Made by a program: the position numbers and the translations under genes. Below the pieces are notes generated by a model that saw only the letters and a list, made by a program, of their open reading frames with translations, ran no database searches and was not told the origin of the DNA. From Actinomycetota bacterium (GTDB taxonomy: Bacteria > Actinomycetota > Actinomycetes > Nanopelagicales > Nanopelagicaceae), in contig WLME01000056.1 of assembly GCA_009700365.1 (NCBI GenBank), positions 1-7,410 on the forward strand: DNA of 7,410 bases. Reading direction: 5' to 3'. Of the stretch, positions 1 through 5,632 are shown one piece after another (position 1 is the first letter of the stretch; every line of letters starts with the position of its first letter).

Positions 1-464
1 GTTTCGCGCTCGTGCCAATTGTTTCCGGCCCAGACTTCAACAACTGATGGAATATGTGGATCAAGATCGGCGGTTGCAACTTCGAGGCGAACACGTTGGT
101 TCTTGGTTAATGAAAGAAGTGGATACAAAGCAACAAGTTCTGCACCAGTGCGATCTGGATAGTGGACTCCAGATACACCCATGCACATTTCAAACTTCAA
201 CTTGTCGCGCAAGATAAATGCGACTTCAACAAGTCGTGACTTCTTGACATGAAGAGTTAATTCGCCGCGATCGACAACTACACGAGTAATTGCATCGGCA
301 AAATCTGGGTATGCGCGCTCGAGATCATCTGCGACATCATCGAAATATCCACCGTAAGGACGTTCTGTTGAACCAGTTGATGCAGCAGTTCGGACAAGAC
401 CACCATAACCAGAGGTGTCTCCGGTTCCTGATGCTCCAAACATTCCTGTCTGATCGTGTGTCAT
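1..464 (-). CDS. nuoC: NADH-quinone oxidoreductase subunit C (NuoC), 3' part cut by window edge
   Basis: This is the hydrophilic 30-kDa subunit of respiratory complex I, part of the peripheral arm on the cytoplasmic side of the membrane. 154 codons are visible, from ATG at 464-462 to the left edge of the window; the rest lies outside. The N-terminus has the glycine-rich stretch MFGASGTGDTSGYGGLVR (residues 8-25) followed by RPYGGYFDDVADDLE, an actinobacterial type of NuoC leader. The NuoC core follows: CMGVSGVHYPD (94-104), LYPLLSL (113-119) and the signature VEVWAGNNWHERE (142-154), which runs off the edge exactly where the family motif ERExxDxxGI would continue. The start codon abuts the nuoB stop (TAAATG), so translation is probably coupled to nuoB; an AAGGG lies a rather distant 13 bases upstream. 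Identity is very firm; the C-terminus, including any fusion to NuoD, cannot be seen. Confidence 0.96.
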   Translation of the reverse strand, partial: MTHDQTGMFGASGTGDTSGYGGLVRTAASTGSTERPYGGYFDDVADDLERAYPDFADAITRVVVDRGELTLHVKKSRLVEVAFILRDKLKFEMCMGVSGVHYPDRTGAELVALYPLLSLTKNQRVRLEVATADLDPHIPSVVEVWAGNNWHERE

Positions 465-1022
465 TTACGCCAGCAGACCCTTCATTTGAATGGTGGGCTT
501 GGCATTGAGTGCGGCAAGTTCAACTTCTTTGATTATTGCTTCGCGATTTGGTCCGAGCTTGGTATCGCCAATAAGAGTGTGTAGCTTGATGATTGCATCC
601 ATGAGCTGCTCTGGACGCGGTGGGCAACCAGGAAGATAAATATCAACTGGCACAACGTGATCAACGCCTTGCACAATTGCGTAGTTGTTAAACATTCCAC
701 CCGATGAAGCACATGCACCCATGGAGATAACCCATTTTGGTGCAGTCATTTGATCGTAAATCTGTCGAAGTACTGGCGCCATCTTCTGTGAAACACGTCC
801 AGCAACAATCATGAGATCTGCTTGACGTGGAGAGGCCGAGAAACGTTCCATACCGAAACGAGAAATATCGTGCTTTGGTGCAGAACCAAGCGCCATCATT
901 TCAATTGCACAACATGCAAGTCCGAAAGTTGCAGGCCAGACCGAACTCTTGCGCATATATCCGGCAAGACCTTCGACAGTTGAAAGCAGAATTCCGCTCG
1001 GTAATTTATCTTCTAGACCCAC
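465..1022 (-). CDS. nuoB: NADH-quinone oxidoreductase subunit B (NuoB), 185 aa
   Basis: NuoB carries the terminal 4Fe-4S cluster N2 of complex I, which passes electrons to quinone at the junction of the peripheral and membrane arms. The four family ligand cysteines are present: the tandem pair C37-C38 in FGLACCAIEMM, C104 in MGACASSGG, and C133 in LPGCPPRPE. Other hallmarks are SPRQADLMIVAGRVS (64-78) and FNNYAIVQGVDHVVPVD. I place the start at GTG 1022-1020, giving (M)GLEDKLPSG, because actinobacterial NuoB begins this way and a Shine-Dalgarno GAAGGGA lies 8 bases upstream (1031-1037). The frame stays open to an ATG at 1139, but that would add 39 unrelated residues and run into the nuoA 3' end. 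nuoA ends 37 bp upstream and nuoC starts directly after the TAA stop, consistent with one nuo transcript. All key residues are intact. Confidence 0.97.
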   Translation of the reverse strand: MGLEDKLPSGILLSTVEGLAGYMRKSSVWPATFGLACCAIEMMALGSAPKHDISRFGMERFSASPRQADLMIVAGRVSQKMAPVLRQIYDQMTAPKWVISMGACASSGGMFNNYAIVQGVDHVVPVDIYLPGCPPRPEQLMDAIIKLHTLIGDTKLGPNREAIIKEVELAALNAKPTIQMKGLLA

Positions 1023-1059
1023 TAGATAAATCCCTTCAACGCTTTTAGCTCCATCACAA

Positions 1060-1425
1060 TTAATCCCATTCCAATCCGCCGCGACGCCATACATATGCAT
1101 AAGCGACGAAAACTGTTGCAATAAAAATTGCCATTTCAACTAATCCAAATAAACCAAGCTTGTCGAATGTGACAGCCCATGGGTAGAGAAAGACGATTTC
1201 AATGTCGAAGATAATGAAGAGCATTGCTGTAAGAAAATATTTGACCGGAAAACGTCCACCTTGAAGTGCCTGGGGTGAAGGTTCAATTCCGCACTCGTAG
1301 GCTTCAAGCTTTGCGCGGTTGTATCGCGCGGGACCTGTTACTGCGGCGATTCCGACTGAGAATGCGGCGAAGCCAAACCCGATAGCAAAGATCACCAAAA
1401 TCGGAATATATGGATTTGCACTCAC
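1060..1425 (-). CDS. nuoA: NADH-quinone oxidoreductase subunit A (NuoA), 121 aa
   Basis: NuoA is a small membrane subunit of complex I that helps form the quinone-binding junction. Three hydrophobic segments are visible, at about residues 7-29, 62-83 and 93-113, as expected for the family. The cytoplasmic loop holds the signature KLEAYECGIEP (39-49), with the conserved cysteine (C45) of this loop. The second membrane segment contains FDIEIVFLYPWA (73-84), whose acidic residues D74 and E76 are the conserved charged pair of NuoA. The protein ends in WRRGGLEWD, typical for the family. The start is GTG at 1425-1423, with an AGGA Shine-Dalgarno at 1434-1437, 8 bases upstream. menG ends 39 bp upstream without a visible terminator, so menG and nuoA are likely cotranscribed. 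Length and motifs are normal. Confidence 0.97.
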   Translation of the reverse strand: MSANPYIPILVIFAIGFGFAAFSVGIAAVTGPARYNRAKLEAYECGIEPSPQALQGGRFPVKYFLTAMLFIIFDIEIVFLYPWAVTFDKLGLFGLVEMAIFIATVFVAYAYVWRRGGLEWD

Positions 1426-1464
1426 GAGCCAAATCCTAAGCGTTGGCAGTTGCTGATTAAACCG

Positions 1465-2157
1465 TTACGGCTTGCGCGCTTTGTGAACTGCGACAACTCC
1501 GCCAGTGAGGTTGGTCCAGGAGATATCGGTCCATCCGGCTGCCTCAATCTTTGCCGCGAGCGCCTCTTGATCTGGCCATGCCCGAATTGATTCTGCAAGG
1601 TAGATATAGGCATCTGGATTAGATGATGTTTTACGGGCAACCCACGGCAGAGCTTTCATGAGGTAATTGGTATAAAGGGTACGAAACGGACGCCAGGTGG
1701 GGCTGGAGAACTCAGCTACGACTAGATGCCCCCCAGATTTGACCACCCGAAGCATCTCCGCGAGCGCCTTTTCCGTGTTCTGGGTATTGCGTAGGCCAAA
1801 GGAGATCGTCGCCGTATCAAATTGGCCATCTGAAAATGGGAGGTTGAGGGCATCGGCCTTGGTGAAAGCAAGGTGTGGGCGAGCTTTTCGGCCTGCTGCC
1901 AACATCCCCTCAGAGAAATCGGCTGGAATCACATCGGCGCCAGCGGCTGCAAGGGGTTCAGAGCTAGAGCCGGTCCCTGCGGCGAGATCAAGAATCTTCA
2001 TCCCAGGGCGTGGTGCGATGATCTTGGTCGTTGCTTTGCGCCAGGCCTTTGTACGGCCGAGGCTCAAGAGATCGTTGACGAGGTCATAGCGCTTAGCGAC
2101 GCCATCGAACATCGCGGCGACTTCATCAGGGTTCTTATCCATATTGGCGCGTGACAT
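1465..2157 (-). CDS. menG: Demethylmenaquinone methyltransferase (MenG/UbiE family), 230 aa
   Basis: MenG is a SAM-dependent class I methyltransferase that performs the last step of menaquinone synthesis, methylating the naphthoquinone ring of demethylmenaquinone. Visible family motifs: MFDGVAKRYDLVN (16-28), the SAM-binding LDLAAGTGSSSEP (56-68), ADFSEGML (79-86), FGLRN (120-124), VVAEFSSP (146-153), and the C-terminal GGVVAVHKA (219-227). UbiE is a homologue, but the menaquinone genes around it point to MenG. I start at ATG 2157-2155 because MSRANMDKNPDEVAAMFDGV matches the usual N-terminus; ATG 2163-2161 adds two residues and cannot be excluded, while an ATG at 2229 would add 24 residues of poor quality and overlap bioY. 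No Shine-Dalgarno precedes either likely start, so a leaderless or near-leaderless mRNA is possible. The gene is GC-rich (five hand-counted rows of 60 bases: 55-67%) compared with its neighbours. nuoA follows after 39 bp. Confidence 0.95.
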   Translation of the reverse strand: MSRANMDKNPDEVAAMFDGVAKRYDLVNDLLSLGRTKAWRKATTKIIAPRPGMKILDLAAGTGSSSEPLAAAGADVIPADFSEGMLAAGRKARPHLAFTKADALNLPFSDGQFDTATISFGLRNTQNTEKALAEMLRVVKSGGHLVVAEFSSPTWRPFRTLYTNYLMKALPWVARKTSSNPDAYIYLAESIRAWPDQEALAAKIEAAGWTDISWTNLTGGVVAVHKARKP

Positions 2158-2193
2158 GCGCATATTGTCGCTGAGAGTAGGCTCTGCGCACAA

Positions 2194-2203
2194 CTCGTAC
2201 GAG
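2194..2203. promoter_or_regulatory. Perfect 10-bp palindrome, possible operator upstream of bioY
   Basis: CTCGTACGAG reads the same on both strands. It is centred about 30 bp before the bioY ATG, just downstream of the candidate TAGGCT -10 box, a place where a repressor could act on bioY. Flanks add little symmetry (GCA on the left and TGC on the right, offset by one base). I recognise no known biotin-regulator site (BirA, BioQ or BioR type) in it. A single short palindrome can arise by chance, so the operator role is an inference. Confidence 0.25.
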
Positions 2204-2214
2204 AAATTGCAGTG

Positions 2215-2220
2215 AGAGGA
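2215..2220 (+). promoter_or_regulatory. Ribosome binding site of bioY
   Basis: AGAGGA lies 7 bases before the bioY ATG at 2228. It is the strongest plus-strand Shine-Dalgarno in the window and fixes the bioY start. It contrasts with menG on the other strand, which has none. Confidence 0.75.
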
Positions 2221-2227
2221 ATTAGCC

Positions 2228-2827
2228 ATGTCGATTCAATCAGGTTCATTACGCGCCACAATATTTCCTCACAGCAACGCTCTTACCGAATCGCTCTTTG
2301 TTGTCGGTGGAATCGGCTTTATCGCACTCTTGGCTCAAATTTCGATTCCCGTTCCGGGCTCTCCTGTTCCTGCCACAGGTCAAACACTTGCCGTGCTCTT
2401 GATTGGAACAACGTACGGCGCTCGCCTAGGTTTTATTACATTTGCTTCATACCTTCTTGCAGGAATTGCAGGAGCTCCACTATTTGCTCACTCTGCAACT
2501 TCTCCAAATCACGGAATCGTTCGCTTAACTGGTGCAACTGGCGGCTACCTTGTTGGAATGCTCGTTGCTTCTCTTGCCCTTGGGTATCTGGCAGATCGCA
2601 AAGCAGATCAAAAATTTAAGACTTCATTTCCTGCGCTCCTGTTAGGAGACGTCATCATCTTTACATTCGGCCTTGGTTGGCTGCACGCATCTCTTGATCT
2701 CTCTTGGTCTGCAACTATTGCGGCCGGATTTACTCCATTTATTCTTGGTGAGGCTCTCAAGATTGCAATTACGGCAACATCGCTTCCATTGGTATGGCGA
2801 AGAATTTCACGCACTTTAAATCGCTAA
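2228..2827 (+). CDS. bioY: BioY biotin transporter S-component, 199 aa
   Basis: BioY is the substrate-binding membrane component of the ECF-type biotin transporter. It works with an EcfT/EcfA energising module or, in some bacteria, apparently alone. Family signs are the conserved block IPVPGSPVPATGQTLAVLL (residues 40-58), GARLG (64-68), YLLAGIAGAPLFA (75-87) and the glycine-rich TGATGGYLVGM (101-111). Hydrophobic segments lie at about 23-40, 52-72, 73-87, 105-121, 135-151 and 161-190, consistent with six helices; the C-terminus is basic (WRRISRTLNR). Length is normal. ATG 2228 is supported by AGAGGA 7 bases upstream. No ecfA, ecfT, bioM or bioN gene is in the window, so the energising module must be elsewhere or shared. 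The stop codon directly abuts the menF start (TAAATG), making bioY the first gene of a two-gene unit with menF, an unexpected partner. Biotin uptake suggests that the organism salvages biotin. Confidence 0.94.
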   Translation: MSIQSGSLRATIFPHSNALTESLFVVGGIGFIALLAQISIPVPGSPVPATGQTLAVLLIGTTYGARLGFITFASYLLAGIAGAPLFAHSATSPNHGIVRLTGATGGYLVGMLVASLALGYLADRKADQKFKTSFPALLLGDVIIFTFGLGWLHASLDLSWSATIAAGFTPFILGEALKIAITATSLPLVWRRISRTLNR

Positions 2828-4051
2828 ATGGTTTCACTTATCCCCGTCACCACAACTCGAATTGGTGAACATCTTCCGCTCTTAGAGTTACTTCCAGACT
2901 CGAACCCTTTATCGTGGGTGCGAAATGGTGAAGGACTTGTTGGCTGGGGAATCCATGCAACCATTACCGTCAAAGGGCGAAACCGCTTTGAAGAAGCGCG
3001 CGATTGGTGGCATCACCAACTTGAGACTTTTTCAATTTCAAACTCTGTTCATGGAAGTGGCACAGGTCCGGTTCTCTTTACATCCTTTTCTTTTGATCGC
3101 AATGAAGAATCTGTTCTGGTTATTCCACAGATTGTTGTGGGACAACGAGCTTCGCAATCTTGGATCACGTGGGTTGGCGATACTTCGCAGCCGGTGCTCC
3201 GCGATACAGCAGAAACATTTCCGTCAGGACAGTTCACTTTTAGCGAAGGCAGTCTCAGTACTGATGCATGGAAAGAGCGAGTAGCCGAAGCTATAAAGCG
3301 GATAGGAAAATCAGAGGTAGACAAAGTTGTATTGGCGCGAGATTTAATCGCAACGTCAGCAACTGAAATTGAACCGCGCACAATTCTTAAAAAACTTGCT
3401 GAGGAATACCCATCAACATGGACATTTGCAGTAGATGGACTCGTCGGTGCAACCCCAGAACTATTGCTCCGCCTATCTCGGGGCATGGTTACATCTCGCG
3501 TGCTTGCAGGAACAATTTCTAAGACCGGCGATGACGAGAAAGATCTTGCACTTGCGGCTTCACTTGCTCGTTCTTCAAAAGATTTAGAAGAGCATGAATA
3601 TGCAGTTCGTTCAGTTGCCGAGGCTCTCGAACCATTCTGTTCTTCAACAAACGTCCCTGAATCTCCCTTTGTTCTGCACTTAGCAAATGTGATGCATCTT
3701 GCGACAGATGTCACTGGAGCGTTAAGTGAAACCAAGCAGCGTGTAGATGCTTTCTCTCTTTTGAAGAGCCTTCATCCATCTGCTGCAGTGTGTGGGACTC
3801 CCCGCAATATTGCTTTTGACATCATTGATGACATTGAAGGTATGAATCGCGGTCGATATGCAGGTCCGGTTGGTTGGATTGATGCAAGCGGAGATGGAGA
3901 ACTCGGAATTGCGCTACGAACCGGTCAGATTACTGGTCGTGAAATTCGTATATTTGCCGGGTGCGGAATAGTTGCAGGATCAAACCCAGATAAAGAACTT
4001 GAAGAAAGCGCTGCGAAGATGATTCCGATGCGCTCTGCATTGCAATCCTGA
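2828..4051 (+). CDS. menF: Isochorismate synthase (MenF/DhbC/EntC type), 407 aa
   Basis: This enzyme converts chorismate to isochorismate, the entry step of menaquinone synthesis, and belongs to the chorismate-binding (anthranilate synthase I-like) family. Conserved elements of the C-terminal catalytic domain: VDKVVLARD (164-172) with the likely base K166; GATPELLL (207-214) with E211, probably the general acid; LAGTISKT (226-233); SKDLEEHEY (250-258); SLHPSAAVCGTP (314-325); RYAGPVGW (343-350); and the Mg-binding end FAGCGIVAGSNPDKELEES (376-394). The N-terminal 150 residues are weakly conserved, as usual. EntC/DhbC for siderophores or a salicylate synthase would look similar, but menB, menC and menD next door favour menaquinone. 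The ATG directly follows the bioY TAA and has no clear Shine-Dalgarno, so translation is probably coupled. The stop lies 3 bp from the convergent menD stop. No frame damage is seen. Confidence 0.93.
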   Translation: MVSLIPVTTTRIGEHLPLLELLPDSNPLSWVRNGEGLVGWGIHATITVKGRNRFEEARDWWHHQLETFSISNSVHGSGTGPVLFTSFSFDRNEESVLVIPQIVVGQRASQSWITWVGDTSQPVLRDTAETFPSGQFTFSEGSLSTDAWKERVAEAIKRIGKSEVDKVVLARDLIATSATEIEPRTILKKLAEEYPSTWTFAVDGLVGATPELLLRLSRGMVTSRVLAGTISKTGDDEKDLALAASLARSSKDLEEHEYAVRSVAEALEPFCSSTNVPESPFVLHLANVMHLATDVTGALSETKQRVDAFSLLKSLHPSAAVCGTPRNIAFDIIDDIEGMNRGRYAGPVGWIDASGDGELGIALRTGQITGREIRIFAGCGIVAGSNPDKELEESAAKMIPMRSALQS

Positions 4052-4054
4052 TAG

Positions 4055-5632
4055 CTACATAGATGAAACGCTGCTGTAAATTCCTTTAAGAAAATCCGCA
4101 TTTTCTTCACGATTTGGCACAGTAAGCACCACAACACTTAAACCTTTAACAGGTTCAGAAAGTTCAGTGATGAGCTGCGCTTGAGTGGTAATTGTCTTTG
4201 CTGAGACACCCATGGATTGTGCAATTGCAGCAGGATCGAGGCCATGAGGAGTGCCAAATACTTCTTCGAATCCATCTACCCCGCGTTGTGCAAGGGTTGA
4301 AAAGATTCCACCGCCATCGTTATTAACCACGAAAATTTTGAGATTGATTGGCTCACGCTGAATGAGGCCGCTCAAATCGTGAAGAAATCCCAGATCCCCA
4401 AGGACGGCAATAGTCTCTCTACGCTGCGAAGCGATTCCGAGAGCTGTAGAGATATTGCCATCTATCCCGGCTAAACCGCGATTGGCAAAGGTTTCAACTC
4501 CTGTTCGTGCCACAGCAAATCCTTCAATATCGCGAATGGGACGAGAAGAAGAGATAAAGAGTGAAGTGCCAGTTGGTATGCCGGCTGCTATTTCACGCGC
4601 AATTAACTGTTCGGACCAGTTGGAAATATCGCCAACTAATTTCGCTGCGCGAAGTGAGTACTTCTTCCATTTGTCTGCATATTCGGTATCAGCGATAGGT
4701 ACTTCAACAACTGGAAGTTGAGTGAATTTTTGATCAGCTAAGCGATCTGTATCAACTGTTGCCATACGAGGATCTATCACAATTTCTTTTCGAGCCATCT
4801 TGATAAATGCATTAATGGAGCGAGAAAGAGTCGTTCGACCAATGACGACGACAGTGTCGGCCGCTAAATCATCTGAAATAGTTTTTGAAGTCAGAAAGAC
4901 GCTGGCATGTGAAATTGCATTCTCAAATGAAAGTGGGTCTTCTGCAATTACCGGCCAACCCAGTTTTTCAGCAAAATCTCTTACCGATTCGGAGCTCAGC
5001 CCCCCGCGATCATGGCCAATCACAAGAACGCCTCGAGTTGATTTTGTATAGAAAGTTCCGGGTGCTTTACGATCAAATACTTTAGGCGCGGTAATTGTTA
5101 AATCATTGAGCCAGTTATCGCTCTTATCACCAACCAGTGGTTCTTCAAATTGAATATTGATATGAACTGGGCCGCTCTGAAGTGAATTAAATGGAAGTTC
5201 CATCGGACAAACGCTTCCTGAAACATCTGCGAAGTAACGGACTGCTTTACCGAAGATACGAGCTTGCTCAGTGGTTTGGTTGGCACCTGTCTTGCGAAGG
5301 GATGCAGGGCGATCGGCGGTAAGAACCAAGAGTGGAATATTTGTATGTGAGGCTTCAAGAACTGCTGGATGATAATTAGCAACCGCTGTTCCGCTTGTGC
5401 AGACAATAGGAACAGGTCGACCAGATGCCTTAGCGATGCCAAGCGCGAAGAATGCAGCTGTGCGCTCGTCGATACGGACGTGTAACTTGATGAGATTTTT
5501 AACGCTTGCTTGGTGAAAAGCTATTGAAAGAGGTGCATTTCGAGAACCTGGAGATATAACGACATCAGTCACACCAGCTTCAATAATCTGTCGCACAATG
5601 ACGCGAGCAAGCAGAGTGGATGGATTGATCAC
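4055..5632 (-). CDS. menD: 2-succinyl-5-enolpyruvyl-6-hydroxy-3-cyclohexene-1-carboxylate synthase (MenD), 525 aa
   Basis: MenD is a thiamine-diphosphate enzyme that joins isochorismate and 2-oxoglutarate to give SEPHCHC, the committed step to menaquinone. The N-terminal domain has VVISPGSRNAPLS (24-36) and RIDERTAAFFALG (53-65), where E56 matches the glutamate that activates ThDP. TSGTAVANYHPAVLE (79-93) and LVLTADRP (102-109) follow. The C-terminal ThDP/Mg site is GDLGFLHDLSGL (412-423) through VVNNDGGGIF (435-444), preceded by NRGLAGIDGNISTALG (384-399). I choose GTG 5632-5630 as start because (M)INPSTLLARV is the usual beginning, GGAG (5638-5641) is 5 bases upstream, and the GTG overlaps the menC TGA stop (GTGA). 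The frame is open to ATG 5671, but that adds 13 residues inside menC. At 525 residues it is somewhat shorter than the roughly 550 of well-known MenD proteins, apparently through a compact middle domain. Confidence 0.95.
   Translation of the reverse strand: MINPSTLLARVIVRQIIEAGVTDVVISPGSRNAPLSIAFHQASVKNLIKLHVRIDERTAAFFALGIAKASGRPVPIVCTSGTAVANYHPAVLEASHTNIPLLVLTADRPASLRKTGANQTTEQARIFGKAVRYFADVSGSVCPMELPFNSLQSGPVHINIQFEEPLVGDKSDNWLNDLTITAPKVFDRKAPGTFYTKSTRGVLVIGHDRGGLSSESVRDFAEKLGWPVIAEDPLSFENAISHASVFLTSKTISDDLAADTVVVIGRTTLSRSINAFIKMARKEIVIDPRMATVDTDRLADQKFTQLPVVEVPIADTEYADKWKKYSLRAAKLVGDISNWSEQLIAREIAAGIPTGTSLFISSSRPIRDIEGFAVARTGVETFANRGLAGIDGNISTALGIASQRRETIAVLGDLGFLHDLSGLIQREPINLKIFVVNNDGGGIFSTLAQRGVDGFEEVFGTPHGLDPAAIAQSMGVSAKTITTQAQLITELSEPVKGLSVVVLTVPNREENADFLKGIYSSVSSM
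4088..4107. other. AT-rich inverted repeat near the convergent menF/menD ends
   Basis: AAGAAAAT (4088-4095), a 4-base loop CCGC, and ATTTTCTT (4100-4107) form a perfect 8-bp hairpin. It lies about 37 bp past the menF stop on the plus strand and inside the last codons of menD on the minus strand (over residues ENADFLK). The stem has only one GC pair and no run of T follows on either side, so it is not a standard intrinsic terminator. It is nevertheless the only inverted repeat I see near where two convergent transcripts must end. Confidence 0.25.

Larger units (their letters stand above)
2158..2227. promoter_or_regulatory. Divergent menG/bioY intergenic region with candidate promoters
   Basis: These 70 bp separate the divergent menG (minus) and bioY (plus) starts and must hold the promoters for both transcripts unless these lie inside the genes. 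Hexamers of the TAnnnT type lie back to back: TAGGCT at 2178-2183 on the plus strand, and TACTCT at 2179-2174 on the minus strand. Neither has a convincing -35 box at the proper distance. From TACTCT, transcription would begin only a few bases before the menG ATG, which would fit the absence of a Shine-Dalgarno there. From TAGGCT, the bioY leader would be about 38 bases long. That this is a promoter region follows from the gene arrangement; the exact elements are weakly supported. Confidence 0.4.

Noticed and set aside
290..508. Small plus-strand open frame opposite nuoC (72 codons)
   Set aside because: It is histidine- and arginine-rich, has no recognisable motif, and is antisense to conserved nuoC and the nuoB end.
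1023..1139. N-terminal extension of nuoB to ATG 1139
   Set aside because: The 39 extra residues run through the nuoA 3' end and do not resemble NuoB. GTG 1022 has a good Shine-Dalgarno and the canonical start GLEDKLPSG.
1697..2154. Two overlapping open frames on the plus strand opposite menG (130 and 93 codons)
   Set aside because: High GC in menG removes stop codons from the opposite frames. The translations are arginine/alanine/serine-rich or otherwise featureless, and no family is recognisable.
2158..2229. N-terminal extension of menG to ATG 2229
   Set aside because: The added 24 residues do not resemble MenG N-termini, the start would overlap the bioY start, and the stretch is better explained as the divergent promoter region.
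3049..3735. Long open frame (228 codons) on the minus strand opposite menF
   Set aside because: Its translation is serine-, arginine- and threonine-rich without any family motif, it has no Shine-Dalgarno, and it lies wholly antisense to the well-conserved menF. It is a shadow frame.
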